The notes: a model not told the origin generated them from the sequence alone. DNA of 49,164 nt from Asparagopsis taxiformis (GCA_030407315.1 JALQPE010003084.1:1-49164), one strand, 5' to 3'. Shown: positions 8,447 to 19,104, counted from the stretch's first letter. Numbers and translations: made by a program.

Positions 8447-11400
8447 TTATTCTTCTTCATTATCATCTGTGAACTGGTAATCAGTGTTGGTGTAGAAGCG
8501 GTTGAGATAGAAACGGTGGTCCGACCAGTGCATTTGTTTCGTAAATGGCTTGACTGGAAAGTTACTTCGTACGATGTGCACGGTGCCAGATATAGTAGAT
8601 GCAGGAATGAGGTCAAACCAAGGACCACCTGCACTGTGGGATGCAGTGTCATTGCTGTCAACGGATCCGTTGTCTGGGTCCCATGTGGACCACTTTAAAC
8701 AAATGCACCCAAGTGATTTTTCCACAGCGGTTTTTGGGGCAAAGCAGGTCATATACTGAACGAAAGCGAGTTCTACAGGTTGAAACAGGTTTGGAGACTG
8801 CAGGCGTACCAGTGCCAGGACGCGCCCTACCCATATGGTTCTGTAGTCATCGGCAGTTCCGGAGATGACGACAAAGGAGTACTGCGATCTCTTTGCGGGG
8901 CCGAATGATGAAGTTGCAAAGACGCGCTGCTTGTGCCTCGACACGTTTGTGGGGCGAAGCATGCCACTGTGCGGGTCAAAGTCGTCGGAATCTGGGACGT
9001 ACCCTCCCATGACGTAGGCGGACTTTACCGCGGTGACGGAAATGTCCATGTCATGTATTGGAGGGCCTTCTGCCGTGGCGCGCAGTCTAGCGAGGGTGAG
9101 GAACGCTTGTGCAGCTGTGTCACCGAGTTGCTGGAATAGCGTTATGGTGCCAGACGGGAACGAGGAGTTGTGCAGAGGCAAAAGAGTGGCAGGATCGGGC
9201 TGTCCGTCGATATCTGCAACGAGGAGGGTTGCATCGGGCAGCAGGGAGGCAAAGTCGTGCAGTGCAACGGTGAATCCGTCGCGAACGAGTACTGCACCGT
9301 CTGTGGGCGATATCATGCGTGCGTTTCCCAATGTGTTCGATGGGGTATGACCAGTTGGAGTGGCCAAGGAGAATTCCATGTGGCGAATAGTCTCTTCCAT
9401 GGCTGTGGAGCGCCTTCGAGAGGTTTTCCTATAACTCTGTTTGAACAGAAGATGCGAGTGTTCGTAGGGGCCTGCATCAATGTGTTCCAGGGCGCCATAT
9501 CTCTGCAAGTCACCGGGAAGATGGTCTAGAAGATGGAACTTGAAAGTTTTGAGACCTGTGGTGTGGAATGGGCCGAGGATGGAGAGCATTGATTGTTTGA
9601 AATAGGAAATGGAGTTCTGGAGGCTTTCTAGTTCGGCGGCAGTCCAGTGCTTGATGCGACCGCGTTTCATGACCCATGCGACGAGGTCAGAGTATTGCGT
9701 GCAGATGGAAGTGAGGGGGGCTGTATCTACTTCGTCACAGCATGTGTCAATGAATGCTGCGATGAAAGGGAACACCATGTCGACATGGTGATAGTCTTTG
9801 GCTGCGAGCATGCCGCGTATGCCGTCCTCCGTGAAGAGGCCGTTCAAATTGGTGCCCTTCTCACCCTTGGAGAAGTCGACATGAAGACCGGTGATGTAAT
9901 AGTCGCGTTCGATAGCGGACAGAATGCTGTTTGAGCCGGCGAGGATGGATTTTTTCACCTTCTTGAAGGTGCGAGGTGTCCCGGAATGGGAGGCAGTGGT
10001 GGTGGTGAGGTCTGGGGAGCTGGAGGCGGTGGACAATGCACTGTTTGATGAGCTTTGAGATGCCGAGGTGGAGATTGTGCAGAGGCTCGAAGGAGAAAAT
10101 GTTGTAGGGGTCTAGCGGACTGTTGGTGGGTAAAAGAGCGGTCGATTCGAGGACAGAGTGTTGTTCGAGGAGGGAGAGAGCTTCGAGCGGAGCAGTTGTA
10201 TGCTCCTGAGCGCTCTCTTGGCGTGCAGAGCGTGTATCATCGAAGGAGCGGGGCTGGTGTGGCGCGCTGGATTCAAGTTGAGTGGCGGGGATGTAGCAGC
10301 GGTGGCAGGGATGTGTGGTGGTAGTGCTGTTGCGAGTGCATGACAGCTCTTTGGCCTCTGGAAAGTCGCAGCAATAATTGGCTAGGATGGGAAAGCATTG
10401 GCGGGCAGTTGCAGTGGAGTCTGTGCAGGGGAACCCGGAAGAGAACGCGGTGGATAGGGACGAAAACACTTTTTCGAGTGCTTTATGAAGAATATCAATT
10501 TTGCGAGCGCGACTAGCAGAACTAGAGGTTGTCGGCATTTCATCACCGAACAAGGCGTTGGACGAAGGGTTAACAATGTACGGAAGATACCCGACGATGG
10601 TGAGGCCGGTACGGATGCAGTGGCGACGGAGGGGGGCGGAGAAGTTGAGCAGTGTGACGTGTATGGGGTATGCGACGATTGCGGAGCTCTTGAGGCTTGT
10701 GCTGCTCTTGTCGGAGTACACTTGGAGGAGGCCGGCAAAGGAGGAAGGTGTGGGATCATTTTCCTCTGCCCATACGACCTGTGGATCTTCCGAGAGCTGC
10801 ACGCGCTGTCTAGTAACCTGGTGCAGCGTTTTCGCGAATTCTGTGTGTAGGGGATGAGAAAATATTGCGGTGCCGTCTGGGGCGGTCTGTGGGGAGGGGT
10901 GGAAGAGAGTATTTTGGTCGTTAGCCAGTGCTAACTGCCTGCGGAGCATGTCGACTGGGTCGCGGAGGTACAGCTGTGCCGAGTACTTACCAGTTTTGTC
11001 TGGAATGATGTGGCTCTTGTAACCTTCGGTGCGGAAATGTGTTTCGACCATGGAAGCGGTAACGTGGCGACATTCTTCTACGGTGCGAACGGCGCTGTTG
11101 AACTTTTCTAGGGAGAATGCGGGGTCTTGTAGGATGGTGATGACTTCGCTCACGCGGCCAGCGCCAGCCTTGTACTCGAGGGTTGTGAGACTGGCGGCGA
11201 GGGATTGCACGAGGAGGTCTGCGCGGGAGGGGGTTGAGGTTGGTGGCAGTGGAGCGTCACAGGGTGAGTCGCTGGAGGAAGCACGACCAGATTCTGGGTC
11301 TGGGGAGCTGGGTTGCGGGGAATCATGGTCGCTGTTTCGAGCAGGCTCATGGGTGACGGCAGGGACACGAGCGTTGTTGAAATGTTGGGGAGAGGGGTTG

Positions 11401-11486
11401 AAACGGTAGCGACACGTTCGCTCATGCAGCGCGAGCGCATAAGCATCTACGCAGTAGTAGAAGCACCCTTCATACTTGCATTCCAT
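8447..11486 (-). pseudogene. Plavaka/CACTA-like DDE transposase, split by a frame change
   Basis: The first frame runs from 11486 down to about 10040, and a second continues from there to 8447. The N-terminus has a C-x4-C-x12-H-x3-C zinc finger (MECKYEGC, then LHERTC). The middle reads like the Plavaka branch of CACTA-type transposases: LTIVGYLPYIV, FGDEM, a Cys-rich HPCHRCYIP segment, then DPYNIFSFEPLHNLHLGISKL. The C-terminal frame continues with TGLHVDFSKG, FKFHLLDHLPGDLQRYG and EHSHLLFKQSYRKTSRR, which fit the end of that domain family. The change falls near 10040 just after SKLIKQCIV. It needs +1, or two missing bases, or an intron. No target-site duplication or CACTA-type ends were found. 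Assignment rests on motif pattern only. Confidence 0.6.
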
Positions 11487-11934
11487 GTCGAGTTTTGACG
11501 CAAAAGGGAGGATTGCGAGCTGAACAGGGGAGACTGTGCCGTCCAGATGCGACCAATTTTATTTTTGTGGTGCTTTCGAGACTTGGAATGTAACGTGTTC
11601 GTAGTTTTTTGGGTAGTAGTTTTGTGCTCACTCCAGCTGACATCCCAACGGTGGAATTTAACCGAGAGTTCAATCATTTCCAACTGTTACATCACATTGC
11701 GTGCTGGCAACGTGTGCATGGAAGGACGAACGACCACCCTGGGAGATGAATTTTCAATTAATTCATTTGTAATAATAAACTTTTTTATTTCTGAACTTCG
11801 TGGAATCTGAATGTGCTTTACAGCGGATATGCCACGGATCATGTAAGGAAAGCAAATGGATTCTCATATATATCATTATATGTTTATATTTGTTGTTCTC
11901 GATCCGGATCTCATTGTTCGGGGAATCAGAGACC
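11487..11934. other. Upstream region of the micro-exon gene
   Basis: AT-rich DNA without a convincing gene. It separates the transposase start (minus strand) from the plus-strand micro-exon gene and probably contains both promoters. An alternative upstream in-frame start at 11800 exists for the micro-exon gene. Confidence 0.4.
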
Positions 11935-13224
11935 ATGGCTTGGGCCATACTCAATCTCACTGCCGGCGATGATTTCGAGTATGCACAGCAAGACTTAAGC
12001 GGACGCAGAAAGCTGTCCGGTCGACGCCGCAGGCTCCACTCCGCCCTCATCACCGACTGGGATTCTTTGACCGCCTTTGCTTTGTTTAGTGTAGAGGATG
12101 GACGAAGGTACGTGCGCGAATCTTGAGGGTATGCATTGAGGGAAGCGTGGGTTTTGAGTCTGACTATTTCCGTTGATGCGATATTTTTCATTGGAAGCCT
12201 GTTGACTCATGGTGTGTATTGAGCGGAGGATGGAAGAGAGGTACGTGAAGTTTTGAAAGTATGCTGCGAGGGAAGGTTGGTTTTGAGTCTGACTGTTGTG
12301 GTTGATTCCGATGTTGTGTAGATGATGCAGGAATGTTGATGACGGAAGGTAAGTTTCATTGAGTGCCAAGATGTGCTTTGCGAAGATATGGACTGCTGAC
12401 TATGATTATTATTCATTGCAAGGTTTTTTGATCATGGTTTGTATTGTGTGTAGGATGGATGAGAGGTACATTTGCGAGTTCTCAGGGTATGTAGCGAGGG
12501 AAACGTTGGTTTTCAATCTGACTGTTGCGATTGATTCCGATGTTGCGTAGGTGATGGAGGAATAGTGATGACGGAAGGTAAGTCACATTGGGCGCCCAGA
12601 CCGGTTGTGCGAAGATGCGGAACTTCCGCATCTTCGCATTGAATGCTGACTACTTTTCTTGGCTACACGATTACGTGATTTATGGTTTTTATTGTGTGCA
12701 GGATGGAACAGGTAAGGTAAGTGTGCGAGTTTTGAAAGTAAGCAGCGAGGGAAGGTTGGTTTTGAGTCTGACTATTTCCGTTGATGCGATATTTTTCATT
12801 GGAAGCCTATTGAGTCATGGTGTGTATTGTGTGGAGCGAAGGTAAGTGTGCGAGTTTTGAAAGTAAGCAGCGAGGGAAGGTTGGTTTTGGGTCTGACTGT
12901 TGTGGTTGATTCCGATGTTGTGTAGATGGTGCAGGAATGTTGATGACAGAAGGTAAGTTTCACTGAGCACCAAGACTTGTTTTGCGAAGATATGGACTGC
13001 TGACTTTGATTATTCATTGCAAGGTTTTTGGATCATGGTTTGTATTTTGTGTAGGATGGATGATTCACTCATCTTCTCGGAGAGGTAAGTAAGGGAGTTT
13101 CTAGGATATCTGTCGTGGTAAGCGTTGCTTTTGAATCTGACTGTTGGGGTTGATGTTTTGTATGTGATGCAGGAGTGGTGAAGCAGGAACGGCAGGACTG
13201 AAGGAGAGTGAAGAAGGGATGTAG
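11935..13224 (+). CDS. Predicted gene built of tandem micro-exons (9 exons)
   Basis: I reconstruct exons at 11935-12107, 12229-12240, 12331-12348, 12454-12465, 12560-12577, 12702-12716, 12935-12952, 13055-13084 and 13173-13224. Every internal exon is a multiple of 3 (12, 18, 12, 18, 15, 18, 30 nt), all junctions are in phase 2 (AG|G), donors are GTAAGT or GTACRT and acceptors TAG, CAG or GAG. The joined frame has no stop until TAG 13222. Exon 1 encodes about 57 residues starting MAWAILNLTAGDDFEY. The micro-exons add alternating short peptides, (M)EER or DER then N(V/S)DDGR, and the last exon ends EESEEGM-like (KESEEGM). No family recognised. A decayed exon near 12837-12841 lies inside intron 6. 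Start uncertain; splicing is a prediction. Confidence 0.55.
12097..13190 (+). repeat. Tandem exon-intron array with higher-order structure
   Basis: Three intron types alternate. Type A is about 84-94 nt (GAGGGAAGGTTGGTTTTGAG, then TGACTGTTG). Type A' is about 121 nt with an added TTTTTCATTGGAAGCCT end. Type B is about 102-124 nt (TATGGACTGCTGACT, then TTTGTATTGTGTGTAG). Exons starting GATGG follow B or A', and exons starting GAATG follow A. The order is GATGG-A'-GATGG-A-GAATG-B-GATGG-A-GAATG-B-GATGG-A'-(decayed)-A-GAATG-B-GATGG-A-GAGTG. This arises from repeated duplication of a 225-350-bp unit. Confidence 0.85.
12609..12637. repeat. Perfect 14-bp hairpin inside intron 5 of the micro-exon gene
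   Basis: GCGAAGATGCGGAA, one base (C), then TTCCGCATCTTCGC. The left arm extends the GCGAAGATAT segment of the other type-B introns. The right arm is an inverted copy present only here and accounts for the extra length of this intron. Confidence 0.9.
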
Positions 13225-13525
13225 GAAGATGGGGAATGAAGCTGTGAGGTGTTTCTGGTATGTGTATATTTTCGGGCATACGATAGAAGTGAGAGTGGTT
13301 TCAAGTGGTGTAAGATTTTGCTGACCATGTTCATGTTTGATGTCTTGATGATTTAATGGGCTGGGGTGGTGTCGAGGAAAGCGGGGATGGAATTGGGAAG
13401 GAGCGGATTTTTGTAATCTAGGTCGTGAGGGTTCTTGAAGTATGTGCGGATGGTGGTGCATGGCGTTCGGATGGTAGGGAGAACGCGATATTGAGGGAGA
13501 TGGGTGATCGACGATATGCTGACAG
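13225..13525. other. Probable 3' region of the micro-exon gene
   Basis: No open frame that I trust. It follows the predicted TAG at 13222 and leads into the minisatellite. Nothing else recognised. Confidence 0.35.
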
Positions 13526-13667
13526 GTATTTTGTATTCTGGCTGGATACGTATTTCGTATTCTGGCTGGATACATATTCCGTATTCTGGCTGGATACGTA
13601 TTTCCTATTCTAACCGGGTATTTATTTCCTATTCTGACCAGATATGTATTCCCTATTCTAGAGAGAC
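13526..13667 (+). repeat. 24-bp minisatellite, about 6 units
   Basis: Unit GTATTTCGTATTCTGGCTGG plus ATAC, repeated from 13526, 13550, 13574, 13598, 13622 and 13646 with increasing divergence to the right. As 24 is a multiple of 3, all frames show 8-residue periodic peptides. These are by-products rather than evidence for a gene. Confidence 0.9.
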
Positions 13668-13784
13668 GTATTGTATACGAGCAGTTTCCTAAATGAGAGA
13701 ATAAAATACGGTCCGATATGGGCCCTGAATTTACCATCCGCTGTAATTTCTTCCCTCCCGGTTTTCGCTGATATATTGTATACT

Positions 13785-13956
13785 GGATGTCGGGTCCTAG
13801 TATTCCGCCATATGTACTAGAGAAAGTGGATGTCGGGTCCTAGTATTCCGCCATATGTACTAGAGAAAGTGGATGTCGGGTCCTATTATTCCGCCATATG
13901 TACTAGAGAAAGTGGATGTCGGGCCCTAGTATTCCGCCATATGTACTAGAGAAAGT
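13785..13956 (+). repeat. 43-bp tandem repeat, 4 units
   Basis: Units start at 13785, 13828, 13871 and 13914 with GGATGTCGGGTCCTAGTATT, then CCGCCATATGTACTAGAGAAAGT. Only two substitutions separate the copies, so the array is young. A diverged trace (GTACTAGAGAGACTGGACGT) recurs at about 14041. Confidence 0.95.
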
Positions 13957-13958
13957 GG

Positions 13959-14002
13959 ACGTCCGCATCCAAAAAATTTTTATTTTTTTTGGACGCGGAC
14001 GT
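13959..14002. repeat. Inverted repeat with 18-bp arms and an AT-rich centre
   Basis: Arm 13959-13976 (ACGTCCGCATCCAAAAAA) pairs with 13985-14002 (TTTTTTGGACGCGGACGT), with one mismatch in 18. It follows the 43-bp array directly. Confidence 0.85.
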
Positions 14003-15201
14003 TCATTTGTTCTAGTAAATCTCGGGGTCGACTAGGACCCGTACTAGAGAGACTGGACGTCCGCGTCCACTTCCGAAAACACAGACGTAGTATACATGGC
14101 CAATTCGAAAATGGCAAATATTTACGATTTCCGCGGAATTCGAATTTCGGCGGACCCGAGCGATAATAGCAATGCACGAACATTGCTGGCGCATGCGCGC
14201 GCGCAACCGGCACACGTGTGCAACGAACGTACTGGCACGCGGCCAACGGACCAACGGGTCCCCACGTGCGACCCACAAGGTCCTTTCCCATTCGGGGACG
14301 TTACGAGCAGTGTTTACACTGTAATGCGACGCCATCGTGGCTAAATAGGTATTGGCATCGTGCCGGGAGGGAAAGGGGACAATTATCGATCGGGCAACGT
14401 GCTCTAGTCTACGACTGACTTCTACGTTACGTTTTACGTTTACGCCTAACGAGGCTTCGTCTCCGTCGAGCTGCGTACTCCCTGCCCATTGCCACACGTG
14501 AGGCTGATCGCGTGTCGTGCCTACGGGTTTGGTTAAGAGCGCCTCCGGTGACGTGCCACCTCGTCCGTTGACGTAATCCTCGCGTGGATCGTTTCCGTCG
14601 TGACGCCCGTGTCTACCTGCTAACCTACTCTACCCTATCCTTTCTACTTCGCTACCAATGCAGTCAAACACCAGCAGGTGGCACTGTTTCGTTGTTCGTT
14701 CGTTAAAAGGACAGCGTGTCCGTAGCTCGTACCAGCTACTCTAGAACTACGTACCATAAACGCAATCGGTCCTCGCGATGCGCTAAACTTCTAACTCGTA
14801 GCTGCGAAAGTGCTGGCTGTTTATTGGTAAGGTGCGAGTCAGAACGACCATTAGTAGCTAACTACCTGGGACAGGTTGTCCTTGCGCAGTCGGCCGGCGT
14901 CCGCGCACGCTCGCACGCAAAAAGGGGAAAATTTAGGGAAAAAGACTTTCGTCATAAAAAACCCAAAAGGGAAAAATAAAGGGAAATTCGAAAAAGAGCT
15001 ACACGTGACGCCGGGCTGGTGGTTTCGTTGCAACGTTCGCGCGCATGCGCTCGCATCGACGCTCCGTGACACTTAATCAAAACACCACGCGTATGCACGC
15101 TTACTAACTAACTCACACTGATGCATGCGGACTTAAACAAACGCGCGCTCGTTCGCATCGACGCTATCGACCAACTTATGTAGCGCCACAAAGGCTGTCC
15201 G
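14003..15201. other. GC-rich region without a gene
   Basis: No supported gene. Many CACGTG, GCATGCGC and TACGT words give it a palindromic texture. It may be a decayed LTR or 5' part of the copia fragment that follows, but I could not find a matching repeat in the window. Confidence 0.4.
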
Positions 15202-15705
15202 TTGTCGAATCGACCACTCCATTGCACTACACAGACAATGCAGGCCTTATCTACATGCGAGTCGGAATACATCACAGCTGCACTAGCCGTCCAATACACG
15301 CATTGGCTACGAAGAATACTTGCTGAACTTCAAGCCTTACCAAATAAGCCTACGACGCTATTCATGGACAACCAAGCCGCTATATCTATCGCAAACAACA
15401 CAGCACCAACTAAGAGGCGAAAGTTCATCGACCTCAGACGTCACTACTTACGGGAACACATCCAGAAAAGCATATCGTCCTCCAGCACGTCCCGTCTAAT
15501 CAAAATGTTGGCCGACATTCTCATCAAACCGCTCAAAGGTCAAACCTTCGCCAACCTCAAAAACCTACTGCACCTATGCATCACCCCAGCCAACAACAAG
15601 CGAGCACAGCCAAGCCTCCTCACGAAGCAGGGGGACTGCCACTATGCCGCACGAGCGACGAAGTGTTTCGATACTTCGATCGGAGTGCCAACTGCACCCG
15701 CTTGA
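15202..15705 (+). pseudogene. Ty1/copia RNase H fragment
   Basis: The open frame carries the C-terminal RNase H region typical of copia polyproteins: ALSTCESEYITAALAVQYTHWLRRIL, then LFMDNQAAISIANN, RKFIDLRRHYLREHI and ADILIKPLKGQTFANL. The upstream polyprotein (integrase, reverse transcriptase) is absent. It is not part of the full element at 15970-20661: it lies outside the LTRs and its sequence differs from that element's RNase H. It is a truncated second copia lineage. Confidence 0.85.
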
Positions 15706-15877
15706 CTGCCACTACGCTCACTGTGCCAGTCGAAGAAGCAGAAAGGCTGTCCACACCACGACGCCGCCGGGATCACGAGAGATACCAAGGCATACATAAT
15801 AGAGAGATCAGGAGAGGAAAACAATAAACAGAGTTACGGCAATATCAGATTTCTCACAACTATTAGGGTGGTAAAAT

Positions 15878-15897
15878 GTGGCCTCATATGAGGCCAC
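15878..15897. repeat. Perfect 20-bp palindrome
   Basis: GTGGCCTCATATGAGGCCAC. About 40 bp downstream lies a second near-palindrome, ACCTTTCGAATT...AATTTGAAAGGT (15936-15961), immediately before the copia insertion point. Confidence 0.9.
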
Positions 15898-15969
15898 TTG
15901 TTCGATAAACACTAGGGATGCGGAAATGTCGTGGTACCTTTCGAATTAAAATTTGAAAGGTCAACTTTA

Positions 15970-16079
15970 TGACGAACAACTCACTACTTACAGTGCTTAT
16001 AGCTATATCTTGCTCCCTTTATAACTTGACCGTCGTCGACAACAACCGTCAATAAACAAGATCATCGATTATCTTCACA
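15970..16079 (+). repeat. 5' LTR of the copia element
   Basis: 110 bp, TG...CA. It matches the 3' LTR except for scattered substitutions and a 64-bp deletion apparently between two short CGAACAAC repeats that are still present in the 3' LTR. Confidence 0.9.
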
Positions 16080-16091
16080 GGTTATGTGCCC
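16080..16091 (+). promoter_or_regulatory. Primer-binding site, half-tRNA-iMet type
   Basis: GGTTATGTGCCC follows the LTR directly. It complements the anticodon stem-loop of initiator tRNA-Met (GGGCTCATAACC) with one mismatch. Known copia elements prime from this internal tRNA fragment. Confidence 0.7.
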
Positions 16092-16316
16092 AAACCTACC
16101 ACAGCGCTTCCCACCCATTCCTCACCCTTTCTAATCTCGCGCGAATCCCTTCGCATCCCTCCGCTCACTGCTCGAAAATCACAGCACCCTCCTTTTTCCG
16201 CTTCAACCACTGTGTCGAAAACACAGTCCCTGTGTCGAAAACACAGTCCTACGTCTCAATTGCACAACTTGCAACAGCTCACACATTCTCAACCACGGCG
16301 ACCAATCAATTTCACC

Positions 16317-16991
16317 ATGTCCACTGAACCACTTTTACCCATCCAGCACAACCTCGAAATCCCATTACTTACTGACGACAACTATGTACCATGGCGTATC
16401 ACCGTAGAGCACTTTGCCCGCACCCAAGGAGTTTATGACTATCTCATTCAACCGCCACCCATATCAGAAGACCCCGTCACCACAAACACTCACCACACGA
16501 AACATACTCAAGTACAACTCCTAGTCTTATCGTCTATCTCTCCACTCTTACTGTTTCACTTCACACAGAAAGAACAAAGCGGCCCAGTCTCCGTCATCTA
16601 CAAGAAACTTGAAACCCTTCTCATTCGCATCCCACCGGAACACTCACCTGAAAATCTCCGCCGGCGTGCACGAGAGATCACATGGAACCAAACCTTGCCC
16701 ATCTCCGAACACATTGACACACATCTCATGCTACGCACAACGATGATTCGATCTGCCTACCCGGACATCCAAAATGAAGAGACGACCATTCGTTTTCTAC
16801 TTGAGGGCATCGAAGCTTACCCCTCCTGGACTGTGCTCCTGCAATCGATATCAGCACACGGAGAGCTAAACCCTCACAAATCACTGACGCTTGATCGCAT
16901 CATATACATGATGATCCAACACGATTCATTGCACAAAACAGTAGTACCATCAAACCTCAAATTCAATCCGAGACCACCAACCGTTGTGTGA
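16317..16991 (+). pseudogene. Copia gag
   Basis: Frame from ATG 16317 (MSTEPLLPIQ). LLTDDNYVPWRITVEHFAR matches the conserved gag start of copia elements (L...NY..W). A helical region follows, with EITWNQTLPISEHIDTHLML and RFLLEGIEAYPSW. The stop at 16989 is followed by a zinc-knuckle segment in another frame, so gag and protease are separated by a frame change. The in-frame upstream extension to 16086 is low-complexity and probably 5' leader. Confidence 0.85.
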
Positions 16992-17983
16992 CACACCACA
17001 TACCCCATCATCCTCGCTACGCCACACATCTGCACAAGCAGAAACCCAAGAAAACACAACAACGTAACCACGAATTTCACCCCAACAATAATATCCCGCG
17101 CCCGCTTGGCTATGCTGGACCCTGGTGTAAATACCATGGTCTACGTTCGCACTCCACCTCTGAATGCCGTCTACACTAAATGTTTCAATATTTCATGAGT
17201 TCCAACACAAAATCAGCCCATAACCAACTATGGCATGATACATACAACGACCCTTCCATCCCAGAGGACCTCCAGGATTGCAAGCCAACAGCACACGTTT
17301 CAGACTCCGAATCCGAACCCGTAAGTCCATTCCCACCCTCCAATTACATTCTAGACTCCGGAGCAAACCCAACACACCTAACCCAACCATCCCCAGGCCT
17401 TCCAGTGAACGTATCCTCCACTCACTGTGCAGACGGCCGTACAAGTTCTACAACACATCGCGGCAACGCATCTATACCCCTTTTACCATCAACTACGCTC
17501 CCACCTCACGATGTGATTGTGGCCCCACACCTTCGCAACAACCTTTTATCGGTTCCTCAAATCAGCAAAACCCACGATGTTCTCTTTCAGTCAGATTTCG
17601 CTTACATCACCAAACCATCCCCACCTCCCAAGGAAGATAAAATTGTTGCCAAATTCCCTAAACAAAATGATAACCTATTTCGCATCACCACATCCCGACC
17701 ACCCATCCCATCTGCCAACGCAGCGCGTGCCTACCCATCTCGTATCACACGTCCTCCCAACAAATTGTCCACCTCCAGACAACCTCCATCCATCCCCACA
17801 CCATCACAACCATCAAAGTACGCAAAAAAAACCACGCAAGACCATCTACAGCGGCAACATTCATCAAGAAAGCCACAAGCCGCAAAAGATCTACAGCAAA
17901 AAGACAAATTTCTACTCGTCCAAACCAGCGCATCAAAACCGACCTCCCTTCTACGATACGAGACTACTATTCATGGCATCTGA
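16988..17983 (+). pseudogene. Copia zinc knuckle and protease
   Basis: A CHHC knuckle (WCKYHGLRSHSTSEC) lies at about 17128-17170 and is followed by a stop. After it comes the protease active site LDSGANPTHL (D-S-G) at about 17352, then VIVAPHLRNNLLSVPQI, the conserved copia sequence that ends the protease region and leads to integrase. The C-terminal part is Ser/Pro-rich and in doubtful frame. Confidence 0.8.
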
Positions 17984-18899
17984 AACTCAACCACACACAC
18001 CCCTCTAAGATACACTACATGGCCAAAAATAGCCTTGTTCCACACATGCCCAAGAGCTTGCTACGAACCCCTCCAAAAGACTTCTCCTGCTCTGGCTGCT
18101 CCCTAGGAAAATCTCATGCTGCACCGTTCCGACGGCGTGCCTGTATTGCCGCAGTCGGTACACATCTCCACACCGACATTTGCGGCCCATTACGCGTTGA
18201 CTCCATCACTGGAAACCGTTTTTTCGCCACTTTCCTCGATGAAGGTAGCCGATATCTGGTAGTGAAATGCGCCCCAACCAAGACAGAGGCTGCCAATTTT
18301 ATCAAAAAAAACACATTAAACATGTTCACACCCACACACCCCACCGTATCCGCCACATCACGTCAGATAATGCTCTCGAATACTACTCTCATGACCTATG
18401 CGCATTTTACGACGCCCAAAATATACAAACCCACCCAAGCACACCACATACCCCGCAGGAGAATTCTCTCGCTGAACGCGTCAATCGCTCCATCATGGAC
18501 ACAGCCAGATCCACGCTCCTCACTTCCGATTTACCAGTCTCACTTTGGGAATACGCAGTATATACCGCCACAGACACAATCAACCATATTCCACACACTG
18601 CACGTGGCAAAATTCCTCACCAACTCTGGTTCCAATCAACCCCGAGGTACACACCTTATTTCCATTTGGAACCCCCGGGTACGCACACGATCAATCCCCT
18701 CACAACAAGCTTGAACCCCGTGCCAAACTCCTTCACTTCATTAGCAGAGCCGACTGCAGACATTATTTCACGTTCGACACAGTCTCTCAACCCATCACAC
18801 GCTGCCGCATCGCCGACTTCTCGGTTTACAACGCAATCAATGACCCCGTTTGCACTTCCGACCCCATGCCCTAGCAACATCCACTACTTCCTTTACTGA
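17984..18899 (+). pseudogene. Copia integrase
   Basis: The first part, one frame from 18019, holds the GAG-pre-integrase motif ending CSGCSLGKSHAAPF and the first core segment (THLHTDICGPL, then FFATFLDEGSRYLVV). A frame change near 18310 leads to the second part: ITSDNALEYYSHDL (second Asp) and QENSLAERVNRSIMDTARSTLL (Glu). All three acidic residues of the DDE core are therefore present in two frames. The end (about 18660-18899) no longer matches. Confidence 0.85.
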
Positions 18900-19104
18900 A
18901 CCACGCAACATTCAACAAGCCCGAAATGCCCCTGACGCTCACGAATGGGAACATGCTTGAAACGCTGAACTTGACAGTCTCGAAGATCGTGGCGTCATCA
19001 CTTACATCCCTACACAAGACATACCCAACGAAGTAAAGCCCCTTCCTCTAACCACAGTTCTACGAGTCAAGAAAGACAGCAATGGACAACCTTTACTACG
19101 CAAA

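Noticed and set aside
13526..13667. 8-residue repeat protein (YFVFWLDT or IGNTYPARI types)
   Set aside because: Any 24-bp repeat gives periodic peptides in all frames. No start, signal peptide or extended frame supports a protein.
13785..13956. CRISPR-like array
   Set aside because: The units are directly adjacent with no spacers; it is a plain tandem repeat in nuclear DNA.
14640..14690. CCAGCAGGTGGCACTG resembling a CTCF site
   Set aside because: CTCF is an animal factor; nothing else here suggests an animal genome, and a short match is expected by chance.
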